Shown here piece by piece: positions 23,148 through 34,719 of a stretch of 64,000 nucleotides of DNA. Source of the stretch: Hysterium pulicare CBS 123377 (taxonomy: Eukaryota; Ascomycota; Dothideomycetes; Hysteriales; Hysteriaceae); contig AJFK01000845.1 of the NCBI GenBank assembly GCA_000467715.1, positions 116,753-180,752 of the forward strand, read 5' to 3'. Under the pieces are notes generated by a model that saw only the letters and a program-made list of their open reading frames with translations, was not told the origin of the DNA and searched no databases. The position numbers and the translations under genes were made by a program. Numbering within the stretch: the first letter of the stretch is position 1; each line of letters opens with the position of its first letter.

Positions 23148-24213
23148 CTACGGAGTCAGGGTCTTCCCTACCTGGTAGACATTGGAGCCATTGGCAATGA
23201 CTGGTCCCACCGGCGTTGCTTCTTTGTCTAGGCGGACTCTGAGGGTGAAGTCCATGTACGGCACATTGTGCAATCGATCAACTGCGTACTGTGCCTCAGC
23301 ACTTGTTGCATATTTTGCAGTTGCGGTCCCGCTGGAGTCTCCGTTCGGTTTCTTGTGTACTCTCGATTCCACTGGTTTCCCAGTACAGCTCAGAAGATGT
23401 TTGAGGCCAGCGTCATCTATCCCATAGTTTAGGCCGCTAATGAATATACCACGGAATTCTGTAAGCATCGCCCCTTGGCTAACGTTGACAGGAATTCCAT
23501 TTGCAGTCGAAGTGTACACCGGACTTTGGACAGTTGGGATCGCCTGTATTGGTGCGGTCATCGGAGCCATCGGGGTCGCATAGTAAGAGTAAGGAGTTGT
23601 ATAAGTGTACTGCTGCGGCTGTTGAGTGTACGAACCGTAAGGAAAGGTAGGCGAAGCCGCAGATGCATTCATTTGGGGGGGTCCGTGGGCAGCCTGTTGC
23701 TTGAAAACACACAGCTGCAGAGAATTTGAGTCGATTCCAGATCGAACCGGTGAATGAGCGCCAGATCGAAGGCCGGGAAACTTGGAAGAGCAATTGCACT
23801 TAAGAATTTGTGCCTGCGAGCTTTCCCTTGATAGTTCCCAATAATGCACCAGCGGGATTGGATTCTGCGAAGAATTTGCAAAGCGGTCTGTAATCGGTCA
23901 GCCGGGCACGAAACATCAGGGTTCTCGTATCCTTACTAAAAGCTCGTTCAGCGTCTTCTCTATCTTTGACTTTGAAGTGGCCTTCAGTCCTTCCATCACG
24001 TTGGGTAGATGAAACATCAGTCCACCCTGGTTGGTTTTTCACAAATTTGCGGACGTGGTCTTTAAGGTCTTGCCAAGTCCAATGCAACGGAAGCTAGTAT
24101 TTATCGTTAACCCAACTATCGAAGTTGACGTTTTGGTCACTTACTCCCGAGACGTGTATGAAATATTCTTCATCCCGAATAGAGTTACGGGGCCTTTCAA
24201 CATATCCAGACAT
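23148..24213 (-). CDS. RNA-binding protein with two RRM domains
   Basis: A predicted nuclear or cytoplasmic mRNA-binding protein of about 321 aa. Three exons, 24213-24145, 24093-23937 and 23887-23148, join in frame through GT-AG introns. RRM1 (about residues 15-95) starts EEYFIHVSG, the RNP2-like strand, followed by LPLHWTWQDLKDHVRKFV, the helix typical of Gbp2/Hrb1-like RRMs. A Pro/Tyr/Gln-rich linker (residues 135-190) separates it from RRM2 (about 205-280), with GIFISGLNYGIDDAGLKHLL and GTATAKYATSAEAQYAVDRL. An alternative last intron starting at the GTAGGG after VYQ would lead into a frame that stops at once, so I end the gene at 23148. RNA target and process are unknown. Confidence 0.8.
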
Positions 24214-25677
24214 ATTGATATGAGTAAAACGTGATAGATAAGCACAAAGATGTGGAAGCATAAACGAATGAATAACGATGTTGTCAATTAATGATGGTGA
24301 CTTGACATTAGTCAAGTGACAGGTTTTTGAGTGAGTGGACGAGTATGGACGTAGACAGGTCTTGGAATCAGGACAAGATAACAATATTTTCAAGTCAAAG
24401 TGCCCCCGGCAAGGTTGAACTAGTGAAGTAGTCTGGGTACATGGGAGTGGGTGCTAATTGGGGCCAATATATACTTCAACTCCACAGAAAAGGAAACATT
24501 CATCATCTGTAGGTGCAAGCACACTTGGCTTGCATGACATATGCCACCCATGGAGTGATCAAATCAGCGCGGGATGGTAGGGTCCTTGCGATTCACCTAG
24601 AAGATTGCTGATACGAGAGTCAGGCTTGTGGTTGATGCATCCACAACGTACACGGAAGGCGATGGTTGTGCCACCGGGTGGCGGGAACGAATATCCAGCA
24701 CGTAAAGTATCCATTAAACCGAACGCAGGCCTGAAAAAAAGGTGGAGACGTTGTCGATCGTCTTCAGACGGCCGAGAGTTTGTTTCCTAAAAGCATAGAC
24801 TTCATGGACAGGCGGCCTTACAACGCCACACTCCAAGAAGCGGCGATTGAGGATTAGGAAAAGGTTGAAGAAAGCCGTTCTAGAAAGCCTGCGGATCAAG
24901 TTGATTAAATCTCTGTCAAGTGGGTTCTATATGTGCGACTCTAGAAGATTATGCATGGAGTGAAGCATAAGCCGTGCATCATGCCGCTTGATGTGCAATC
25001 GGCATACCTTCTGCACTGCAGGTTGGCGACATGAGGGGGGGGCGTAGAAGGAACAATCCGTTTTATAACACGACTAGCGCTTGTTTCCCGCACGGAAAGC
25101 AGGCAACGACAACTGTATGGCCGATATTGCTGGGAAGTCCTTCGTCATGGCTTCTCAAGATGGTCGTACCAACTTCAGGACGGCGTTTGGTTGGCGATCC
25201 GCGGTAAATGAACGAGAATGCGCCTGAAAGTAAGCGGTTCTATATCTTATCAATGTCCTGGACGTTGAACGGGACGTCCTTTGATATGTTTCTCTGAGAG
25301 AAAGTTTGCCTACACCAGAAGGCCTCCTTAAGACATCATAGATTAAGCGTCAACACGCTGAAGGCAGATGGTCGGCGTACGCAGCTACGTACAGCTTCTG
25401 GAAATCTTGGCGCCTCGGCAATCGAATCGGCTCGGCTCAGCCGCTAGGGATCTAGGTAAGACCGAGTCGAGGCAATGATACCTAGGTGGCCCTCGAAGAC
25501 TGGCGAGTACACTGCAACGTTACGAGAAGTGTCTGGAATGAGGGTCAAAGCTTCTCATGCGGATTCCGAGATACTGTCCTTGTTATATCATCAGAATATG
25601 ACGATTCTGCGGCCATCAATCCGTCGAAGCTAGGCAGATTTATTTCTTACAAATGGTATAAGTAGCGCTTAAGGGTC
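24214..25677. other. Intergenic, RRM-gene promoter
   Basis: Contains the upstream region of the RRM gene, including a CCAATATATA box near 24.46 kb about 250 bp upstream of its start. No coding frame with a domain. A near-copy of the TACCTAGGTA palindrome (one mismatch) lies at 25479-25488. Confidence 0.45.
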
Positions 25678-27251
25678 TCACGCCACTCTCCAGACAATAA
25701 GTTTACGATCAAATCCACCGCTGACGAGCCACTCCTCTTTTCGTCCGCTGTCTCCATCGTCTATGTCAACATTTCCCGCCCAAAGGCAACGGATCTTCGA
25801 GCCGGCTTCATGGCCATCCAAACTTGCGATGATCTTCCCACTGCTTGCTTCAATCCCTCGAATGACTCCATCGTCGCTATTGACCCATACCCCACTGCCA
25901 TCAGGACGCCAAGTCAAAGCTGGGGTGGAATACTGAGTCTGCGGCGCTAGTGTCGAACACTGGATGATTATTGCCGCTTCTTCGCGGTCCTGTATAACGA
26001 GCGCTGCTCGAGATTGGGAGGCCTGCGTAGATCTGAACCCACCATGGGAATCTAGTTCAGAACTGGGAGGCATTTCTGAACGTTGCTCTGGATCATGAAG
26101 TGGATGGTCTAAGGTCGCTTTGGAGATAGGCGGCAGGAGAAGATTTACAATAATCAGTTTCATGTGTGGGGTAGTAGATGTTGCCACGGCCACAATCGAA
26201 GGGTCGACAGGGCAGATTTCGACATGCGACGGAGTGAATGCAATCCACGCGTTCGAATGAGGCGCTAAATTTTGTTTGCCAAGAAGAAGTAACCCTTGAG
26301 TCGGCTTGCCTGTTTGAGTAGGCATTTCATAGAAATAAAGAAAAGTAGAGTCCCTTCGCGTGACTAAGAGCACTGGTAGGGAAGATTCTGGATGTCTGAC
26401 GAAAACCAACGCTTCAGGATTACTTGGTAAGTCGAGAGTGGCAATGGGGGCGCCTAGTCGAGGCTCGGAACCGCCTTCTATCTCTATGCAGTATAGATGG
26501 ACTTTAGCATCCCACCCAGCAGAGGCGACGTACGCAATTCCACCGTCTTGCCAACTACCCACCTTGACCACGTACTTATGGTGGTCACATCTCTCATCTA
26601 GCAAGGTATCCGCAACAGTATTGTATAACCTAACCTTGCCAGACATGCTTGAGATGATGAGGTATTTTTGATCCAGGACGGTGGAGTCTAAGACAGGCGA
26701 ATCTTGGAGAGTAGTGTAGGAGCGTAGCAAAGCGAAGGAGCTTGGATCAGGCTTGACTATATTGAGCCGCCTGTCTGCTGAGCTCGCCAGGAGATACGGC
26801 ATCGTGGTGGCTGCATGGGCCGGGAGGACCAAGTGCTCGATCGATGCGCTAAGAAGGTTGGAGGCTGAGGGTAGGGTGTCTATGATCGTAGGCACCGACG
26901 GTGCTTGGGAATCCGTCAAACCCTTTCATTTGTTGGAAGAGAGGTCCGAGAAGGCCCTACCTGGACGTCGCCAGCCCCGCTCTTCATCCTCAGTCCCCAG
27001 CTTTTCGAAGCCCACACTGAGGTCGAAAGTCCTTTTCTCTTGGAGAATCTGTTCGAGAGTCACATCAGTGCTTGAAGTCGATCCAGCATCCGGCGGCAAT
27101 CGCGCCTCGGCTATGAAGGCTGTCAAAGTCTGAAAGACGGCAACTTTGGTCATTAGTGAAGGTTTCGAAGGAGCGAGGGGCTCATGCAGACCTCATGGTA
27201 GCCATTGGCTCTGAGAAAGCGCGCCACCAGGACGGGAGCGGACAAGAGCAT
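25678..27251 (-). CDS. LisH-domain protein with WD40-like beta-propeller
   Basis: About 484 aa from three exons: 27251-27192, 27129-26961 and 26903-25678. The LisH dimerisation motif is only visible after splicing: VLVARFLRANGYHET from exon 1 to exon 2, then LTAFIAEARLPPDAG. A short linker (LEQILQEKRTFDLSVGFEKL) follows. The rest, residues 90-484, is a series of degenerate WD-type blades, clearest as SSADRRLNIVKPD, ASAGWDAKVHLY, LTWRPDGSGVWVNSDDGVIRG and the closing SGGFDRKLIVWRV. LisH plus WD40 is typical of scaffolds for dynein regulation, chromatin complexes or E3 ligases; I cannot place this one more precisely. It shares a 359-bp divergent promoter with the SET gene. Confidence 0.82.
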
Positions 27252-27610
27252 GATAGGAGTTGAGAGGTTTGTGCGCTGTGCAGCCTATAGGGCCGATAGA
27301 GCGACAATGGCATGGACGAGAGAAGGTGAGTGGTGATGGGGGGTGTGAATAGTTGAAGCATGTCGTTCTAGACGGCCTGGCGCGTGAAGAACCGACGCCT
27401 GACTCGAACGGGCGCGCCCATCAAGCGAGCCGAGAGTGTGCAACGCAACAGGCCCAAAATTCCCTCAACCACATGTACATGTACCTGTAAGGTAGGTCAA
27501 TCGAGATATCCGATCAAGCAGCTAGCCGCCACGCCAACCTCTGCATAGTCACGCCTGCCCGCCTGCTCCAGCTATCATCCTCGACAATCCACCCAAGGCC
27601 TTCCTGCAGT
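27252..27610. promoter_or_regulatory. Shared divergent promoter, LisH/WD40 and SET genes
   Basis: The 359 bp between two divergent start codons must carry both promoters. It includes a short tandem ACATGTACATGTAC at about 27.47 kb and a pyrimidine-rich stretch before the SET start. No clear TATA box. Confidence 0.5.
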
Positions 27611-29762
27611 ATGGACCAACAAGCCATCCAGGCTGTCGCGGCTTTGGATAATTACTTCGGACACTCCTCTCCACTGGCCGATGCACCACCACCCAGGAAA
27701 CGGGCCGACCTTCAGGACAGATTCAACGCGCTGCGAAGAGTACAAGCATTGACACTCGACCATCCGTATAGCATCACCTCGCGCATCCAGCTTGCTCGGG
27801 CCTACCAATCTCTCGGATATGCTGATCTGGCCGCCGGAGAGTCATACAAAGCGCTTTTGTTGGCCGACGAGCTTGCAGACGAAGGAGAATATTACGAAGA
27901 GACAGCCGAAGCCGCGAAGGCCGATATTGCTTCTGCGCCTGCCGCTGACCCTGCTCAAGTTGCAGAGAGGCGCTCAGAGATCTCCGAACCGCGAAGACCA
28001 GAACCTGCCAAGATTGGTTTAACAGAAAGCTGTCAGACACTGGACGATGAAGCCCTCATGCTGGCAAGCGCCCGCTGGTCGGAAACTGCGTAAGTGCTCC
28101 TGTGCTTTTCCCATAGCGGTTCTGGTCATACTGGTTTTGCTTGAGCATCCGTTCAGGCAATGTCTACTTTTGAATACTTGGATTTGTACGTTTTCTTACT
28201 TGTCTGCCTTGTTTTGATGTTTTACAGCAGACAATTCTGAAGCACATGCAACGCATTCGCTAAATGTTGGCCAGATTTAACATCCTCGTAACGTGCTTGA
28301 TTGACTGTGGGTCCCTCAAGAGCGCATCCGACTTTTGTTCGCGGGCTCTGAAGTCATTTCCAAATAATGCAGGCCTCAAGTCCAGCCACCGAAGACTGAT
28401 GACGAAAGCTTGCTCTTATTTTCAGTCCCAAAACTGGAACTGGGACCCAAATTCCATAAATACCCAGGATTTTCCAGATAAAGGATATGTTCGCCGCGAG
28501 TTGTACCCATGGAACGACCATGAGGCTAATAGGTTTTCGCCTGAAAGTATACAATTTTTGAATGATGAGATGTTCAAAGTTGCTCCCAAGCTAGAGGTTA
28601 AGGCAACCAGCCTTCCAATTCTCTCTAGTAAAATTTTATCGGAAAAGTAAGTGTCTATCTCCGTGGGACATCTCGTTCATCTGAATGTTGATCCTATATG
28701 CTTTATACTTGTGCTAGGACATTTTCTCCGTTAGAGCAAGAAACTCACTGCCACTTATGCAGTGAATCTTCCCTTTGCAATCCCTCCTTGACATATATCC
28801 AACAGCTTGGTGTTTTCGCCAACGAAGATATCCACCCTGGCGAGGTCATTCTCCAAGAAAAATCGGTGTTGACCGCGGTATGGCGCCTTCATGAGTCCTT
28901 TTGTGATGCGTGTGGCGGTACACTGCCCAATGTCAGGGATCATACGGAATCTGAGGCCGCTTCTGCTACCATAGCTTGCGAGGATTGTGTGGAGGCTTTC
29001 TTTTGTAGTTCCGAATGCCACGAATTGGCGCATTTGAACTATCATCCGGCTCTTTGTGGGAGCAATTCCGACTTCATCCTTCAGGACGTTCCGGCAACAG
29101 AAATAGCGGACTCACTATATTCGTTATTGCTTCTTCGAGCCATCGCCATGGCCGAAACCCAAGGAATTCATCCTCTTGATCTCAAAGAGGTCAAGTATAT
29201 TTGGGGTGACTACCATGGCCTTTCGCTCGAGCCGACATTCAAGACAGACGGTCAGGCGCCGCTGGTCGATGCTTTTGGCTCTGTGCCTCAGACTCTTCCT
29301 TTCTCCTTTACTACTAACATACTATTACCCCTCCACATGCTTGAAAAGATGGATGTGAACATATTCGAGCAGAGCGACCGCTATGATGTATGGGTGTTTA
29401 ACACCCTCTACGCAAAGTTCCGGGGTACGGCATCAGCTCGACAAGGACTAGATGGGAGACCGGAAGTCGGTGCTGTTCATCCCATGTGGTGCCTAGCGAA
29501 TCATAGCTGCGATCCGAACGTGGCCTGGGAATGGCAGGGAAGTATCAGGTTCTGGTCTCGAGAGAAGTTGGTTGAATGGGGGGTGAGGGATAATGTGCGC
29601 AAGGCGGGTATTCGAAAAGGCGAAGAAGTGCAGAGTCATTATTGTGACATCAGACTCCCAGTCAAAGAGAGGCGCGAATGGGCATACGGGGCTCTTGGAG
29701 GGAAGTGTAAGTGCGAAAGATGTGTATGGGAAGCAGCAGAGAGCGGCCTCGGGAGCAAATGA
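27611..29762 (+). CDS. TPR-MYND-SET protein (SMYD-like lysine methyltransferase)
   Basis: A probable protein lysine methyltransferase of the SMYD type, about 631 aa from three exons (27611-28089, 28275-28646, 28718-29762). The N-terminal 200 residues are helical TPR-like: SRIQLARAYQSLGYADLAAGES, then after intron 1 FNILVTCLIDCGSLKSASDF. The split SET domain begins at QLGVFANEDIHPGEVILQE. A MYND-like zinc cluster follows (FCDACGGTLP, then CEDCVEAFFCSSEC, then HLNYHPALCG). The SET core has the catalytic NHSCDPN and the GEEVQSHYCD segment, and a post-SET cysteine cluster (CKCERC) binds the fourth zinc. All key motifs are present, so it should be active; histone or non-histone target is unknown. 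Intron 1 is long (185 bp) and its acceptor at 28274 was chosen because it restores the TPR helix in frame. Confidence 0.85.
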
Positions 29763-29829
29763 GATGAGGTATTGTCCAGTTTAGCAACATTCTACCTTCA
29801 AGCAACTCGTTCTAAACAGTTTCCTAATC

Positions 29830-30825
29830 TCACTTCTTCCCACAACAAACTTTGAACTTCTTCGATGACCCACAAGGACACTCATCGTTCCTACCTACTT
29901 TGATTCTACCAGCTGGACCCTTACCATCTGGATTTCCACCGACCCCACCATCCATACCCAACGCCTCCGCCATTTCCGGCACCAGCCCCTTCAACCTCTG
30001 CATCAAACTCCGAGCCGAAACCCCATCCGATTCTTCGATATCAACATTGCCTCCATGCTCAACAAACCACCTCAGCATCTCCGCAGCATTCTTCTTTGTC
30101 CCAGCATCGTACTGCCTTACCACGACAATATCATGAGCAGCCGTGCAACCATACCTATTCCTCCTATTGATCTGCGCCCCAGCATCCAGCATCATTTGCG
30201 CAAAGTCCGGTTCTACGAAGGGTTTTGTAGAAATGGCGTACATTAGGGCCGAGGTTCCAGCCATGTCCACACCATCAACGGGGATTTGGGCCTCGTTAAT
30301 CAGATACTGGGTCATCTCGATATACTTGGGCCGACTATGCGGTTTCGTGTATTGAAGTATGAGGATTACGTTATAGATCGGGACGTTGGTGGGACCCCAT
30401 CTTTTATCCTCCGACTCTTTGGCTGCATTCTGGTGAGATCCAAGGTCTGTGCGGCGTTGCTCGAAATGCCTCGTTAGTCCGGCTGTGTCTCCGGCTTTGA
30501 TAAGTTGCCCGTAGGGATCGGGTAGGCCGTTTTCCAGATCGAGGATTGAGCTTGTGCAGAATGTTCGGAGGGCTTGTGAGTCAAGGCCAGAAAGGAGATC
30601 CGTTGAATTCTTCAAGTCTTCGAGCGTTCTAGTGAAGGGCAGGGTTCTAGCTAGAGTTGAAGCAAGAGAAGGAAGCGCACCGGGTTGAGCGAGAGGCGAA
30701 GTAGGAAGCCATGTTTGTGACGGTAAGCAGACAGTCTTCTCTGGCTTGCTCGGTGTATTTATGCAACATCTGCTGCGCCGTTTGTGGGAAGTTTGATGTG
30801 TTGTTACACGACGACGCCGCATCAC
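29830..30825 (-). CDS. Ankyrin-repeat protein with C-terminal SEC-C zinc motif
   Basis: A single-exon 331-codon protein. The N-terminal 120 residues are basic and then helical, with no clear domain. Residues about 150-275 contain ankyrin-like repeats, clearest as VDMAGTSALMYAISTKPF and NRRNRYGCTAAHDIVV, with a third at FVEHGGNVDIEESDGVSA. The last 20 residues are an intact SEC-C motif, GRNDECPCGSSKKFKVCCG (CxC, eight residues, then CC), the zinc finger named from bacterial SecA. In eukaryotes this small finger appears in assorted proteins and is presumed to mediate protein binding. No enzymatic residues are visible. It ends only 67 bp beyond the SET gene stop (convergent) and is divergent from the F-box gene at 31007. 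Confidence 0.8.
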   Translation of the reverse strand: MMRRRRVTTHQTSHKRRSRCCINTPSKPEKTVCLPSQTWLPTSPLAQPGALPSLASTLARTLPFTRTLEDLKNSTDLLSGLDSQALRTFCTSSILDLENGLPDPYGQLIKAGDTAGLTRHFEQRRTDLGSHQNAAKESEDKRWGPTNVPIYNVILILQYTKPHSRPKYIEMTQYLINEAQIPVDGVDMAGTSALMYAISTKPFVEPDFAQMMLDAGAQINRRNRYGCTAAHDIVVVRQYDAGTKKNAAEMLRWFVEHGGNVDIEESDGVSARSLMQRLKGLVPEMAEALGMDGGVGGNPDGKGPAGRIKVGRNDECPCGSSKKFKVCCGKK

Positions 30826-31006
30826 GTGCTGACGCGTGCCTGTCTACTTAGTTAATCTGCGACTTCCACTCGCCTCATCCACTGTTCACTGTTTCGACCA
30901 TCAATTGCCATACCTAGGTAGCAAACCAGCGAGAAGAGGGCTGTCACACCAAAACGTGGTTCCATTCACTTACCTTTTCCCATAGCTTCGGCCTTCATCC
31001 GCCAAC
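30826..31006. promoter_or_regulatory. Divergent promoter with TACCTAGGTA (copy 3, 30911-30920)
   Basis: A 181-bp interval between the ankyrin/SEC-C start and the F-box start. It contains an exact TACCTAGGTA palindrome at 30911. No clear TATA element. Confidence 0.45.
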
Positions 31007-32691
31007 ATGGGCGACCGGCCTTTCCACTGTGTTCTCTGTGGCGGCTGCTTCTGGCCTGATCGTGCGCTACCGACTGAGGAAGAAATGGAGGAAATGAATG
31101 AGAGGGATGCAGACCCAGAAGTAGGTATCTGGGGCGGATGGGGTCCTTCCTGGGACCAGTTTTGTGATCCTGCAGTAGCCACAAAAGAACAGGTTAAATG
31201 GATGGGGAAGTTGCGAGTACTGGGCGACGGTAATCGAGTTTGTTTTACGGATGATGGTGCCATCATATATGAAGGAGATGCGGTGGTGGTCCCAGGGACT
31301 TTCTTGACAGACATTGGGAGCATAGACGATGGCACAGACACGGCGGTAGTCAATGGTACTCACCACCAAACGTATGTCCAAGTCTATGTTCTCGTTCCCC
31401 ATACTTTTCTCAAAAGCATCCGCGTTGACCATTGCAGATACTGGTGGCCACTTGGGGGCGGCAGAGGTTTCATCGAGCAGCCCCTGCCTTTCCATGATAC
31501 TTGTTATGCAATACTCCTGCGTGTTATTCGTCGAGAGCATGATGGAAATGTGGAACCCGAGGCCTTATACACCGCCTTAGGTCGAGCACGAGGTAGCAAC
31601 GAGAGAGAAAAGAAGGAGCTCAAATTCTCTGCAAGGGCTCTTCCATATTTGAACTATTATGAGTTCGACGGAGACGCACATGCTCAGGATTGGGATGCTT
31701 GGGTTGGCTATGAGGTGAGCCTGTTCCAACTCTCAACGTTTACGTGGCTGACAGGGAGTAGCCATATATTACGGATCCTATAAACATCTCCGGGCTGACA
31801 GACTACTTCAACCAGCTTCCTCAGAGTCATCCACGGGCTTCCATTCTCAAGTGTCCTCCGCACGATATTGACTTCTTCTCGAGAGTACCCGTGGAGCTCA
31901 TGTACAGAATTGCCTTTCTACCTTCCTCTAAAGTCCCTCCGGTCATTCTCTCGTTCATGTCGTGCCGCCTTTTCGATATGCAGTACTCACTGGTTTTGGA
32001 AAAAGAGACTCGAGATAGACATGCCGTGGATCTGGGAGGTTTCTGAAGTGAAAGAACAGTCTGATGTCGACTGGTATGCCGTGTATTCCAGAATGCTCAA
32101 GTTGAGTTTCCCAGGTAGGGCTGGGCAATGGAGAATGAAAAAGGAATCGGATGAAGAGTAAGTCATTTTTCTTGCTTAACTATTCATACTCACCTGAACG
32201 TATTGTTATGAATACGTTCGGGTCCATGGCTCTCATTAATATACCGCAGACCTCTCACTCTTGATGACAAGCTCAACGCTCGGATGATAGGGATCGCAGG
32301 CAGAAGGAGAATTTGGCAGTGCTGCGAGCAAGTGAAAGAGCTCTATCTCGAAGATCCCTTAGAACCCTTCACCGTGCTTGCCACCAATTTCGCCCCCGGA
32401 ACCACAATCGAGGATATCCAAGCAGTTATAGCGCCAATTTGTGGCAGGATGTTGAGCCGCAGACTTATCTGTTCCGATCCCATAGTAACAGCAGAAATGG
32501 TCTTCCTGACTAAGCACGGCGCAGAAAGGTTCATTGCAATGTTCGACAAAACGAAGGTACGTCATCCGGACCGTCATATCTTAACTCGCTAAATTTTGTG
32601 ATTACAGTGCCTAGGCGGGCGGAAGACTTCTTCATGTTTATCTAGCAGATGCCACTATACCGCGTTTGTCCAACGGAAAATTCTCGGATGA
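31007..32691 (+). CDS. F-box protein with apparent single-base frameshift
   Basis: A fungal F-box family protein, presumably a substrate adaptor for SCF ubiquitin ligase. Five exons: 31007-31371, 31438-31714, 31762-32157, 32250-32556 and 32608-32691. The N-terminus has a short Cys cluster (HCVLCGGCFW) followed by acidic Trp-rich sequence. Residues about 170-200 give FIEQPLPFHDTCYAILLRVI. The F-box is SRVPVELMYRIAF then YLPLKSLRSFSRSCRAAF, but the two halves are in different frames: one extra base lies near 31914-31920. Without it the five exons total 1428 nt, 475 aa. A gene finder could instead splice 31902-31983, which restores frame but removes the F-box core. Later segments are WFWKKRLEIDMPWIWE and ARMIGIAGRRRIWQCCEQ. 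A decayed paralogue lies tail-to-tail at 33147-34719. Sequencing error, recent pseudogene or real intron are all possible. Confidence 0.65.
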
Positions 32692-33146
32692 GGTATCCTC
32701 GGGTGCATCGGTTTCGGTCTAGAAGTCACATTGCATGATCGAGGTTGTGTACTTTTAGGATGACCGAATAACCCCCGTTCCGGAAGGTCGGATCAGAAGC
32801 TCAGAAGCGGAGGTGTATTGATGGATCACAACGGCAAACTATTCTGGTGTATTGCTTTTCGGTGGGAGTACAAGGGATGTGTCAATAGATTGTGAGTGAG
32901 GAGGAAAGTCTTCACTGTCCTGTTCGAGGACACAGAAGCGGCGTTTCGGGATTATTGTGGGTACCACATATCAGCGGATTATATGGTTCAATCGTCATAA
33001 TGTTATGTCAAGCAATCCTAGGGTTCATATACTATAGAAATAAAGACATATACGCTATTGCGGGAGATCATAATTTGGCTCCAGATTCATCTTCTTCCTA
33101 CCGCGTCTGAACCACTGAAGGGAGTGCTCAGTATGCTCCACCTTTC

Positions 33147-34719
33147 CTACCACAGGGTTCCCTCATACATCAGATTTTCTGCCCGAAGACGCCAGATGGC
33201 CATGTTCCTCTCAGTGATGAGCTTACCATATTCATGCACTCCGGCGCGTTCCATCTGGTACAGCTCTTTCACCTGCTCACAGCAATTCCAAATCCTCCTC
33301 CTTCCTGCGATTCCTATCATTCGAAGATCGAGCTACTCTTCCGCTGTAAGCTTTTCCATGCTGTTCGACATTAGCAAGGCCCTTTTTACCAGTACTTGAG
33401 ACTCACAGATATTCTTTTTTCTGCCTGTGACATTCCCATTCGCGTGGCGCATTAAATTTTGGACAACTTAGACTCTGCATCTTCATGTAAACAGTATGCC
33501 AATCGACATCATCGTCATAATCGGCCTTCTTCGTAAATTCCCAGAGCCATGGCATATCTAGCGGAAGGCGTGCTTTCCAGACCCATTGAGAGATGCTAGC
33601 AGCGCTGTAAGAAACGAAGAAGACAGGCGCGAGTGATTCCATAGGGAGGTACATAAGGATTTGGAAGAGAGTCTCCAAGGGGAGTCGCGAGAATGGTTCC
33701 CTGTGGGGCTCAATGCAATATTCTGCAGGAAGCGATCGGGTCGACGGTAGGCTCTGGAGGAACTCTAGGAGGCCAGAAATGTTGGTAGGATCTATGAGGT
33801 ACGGCTACTAATTGTTAGTCTCATACAGCATGTCTTTCCCAGTGGGAAGCTTATAGCGACAAATCCTCGTTTAAGCTTACTTCCAACTTCCTAAGAAACG
33901 GGTATGGGATATGGGAAATGGTGTCAACGGTCATGAACGAGGGAGATCATACCTCATAGCCGGCCCAGCCCTCTTGACCTCATTGCATTACTTGTGCTTC
34001 ATCATTCAACTCATATTATCTCCTTTCCCTCGTACTCTACCTAGCGCATCGTATAGGACGTCAAGATCAACACCCTTCTTTTGGCTTTGGGAGATTATTC
34101 GGGTCATCATGGCGAAACAAGTTTCGTGGAACCGGAGTGGACCAGGAACATATCTCACTGGAGCAGGTGGAGGTCTTCCGTAAAGTTAGTTGCTGGTTTT
34201 GATTAGTATTCCGCCTGCCTTGATCTGCGACATGATATCGAACTCACCACCAAAGGGTGAATTTCCCCGATTCGTCATACTCAATCTCGAATTGCTTAGT
34301 CTGCTCCCGTGTCGGCACATTTGGGTGACCTCCGGGGTCTACTGTCGACGTCTCAGAATCTTTCATCTCACCAAGTCCTGTGATATACGAGCTATCAGAG
34401 TAACTGTGAGCAACACATTAGTAAGATATCTGAAATAGAATGCGTACCCTCTCCCGACAACAGCTCGGTTATTTCTTCCGAGCACCCTCACTGTCTTCAA
34501 CCATTGCAGCGATTCCTCGCCCACGACATCCGGATCTAAGAAATTGGACCAAAGAGGCTCTTCAAAGCAATCATCGTTTTCAAAGTCCAGCTCGCCGTTG
34601 GCTTTCTTCAAGTCCTTTTCCGCTAGCTTGTGCAGGTATTCTGTCGTAGGTAGGGCGCATCCACGGCCTGGCGTGCCAATATCATAGCATGGCCCGCAGC
34701 AGAGGGAGCAAAAGAACAT
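33147..34719 (-). pseudogene. Decayed F-box paralogue
   Basis: Clearly homologous to the gene at 31007 along its length. It starts MFFCSLCCGPCYDIG, then FHETCFAMMTRII and LYDALGRVRG. Next comes PYLIDPTNISGLLEFLQSL, matching PYITDPINISGLTDYFNQL in the other copy. The F-box is FSRLPLETLFQILMYLPMES, followed by WKARLPLDMPWLWE and RMIGIAGRRRIWNCCEQVKE. Damage is multiple. Near 33.96-34.03 kb a segment of about 20 residues is missing, the frame shifts and in-frame stops appear. The intron borders before FHETCF and before RMIGIAG do not give a continuous frame with any GT-AG pair I could find. The F-box itself is intact and in frame, so a shortened product from an internal start is conceivable. Orientation is tail-to-tail with the better-preserved copy. 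Confidence 0.6.
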
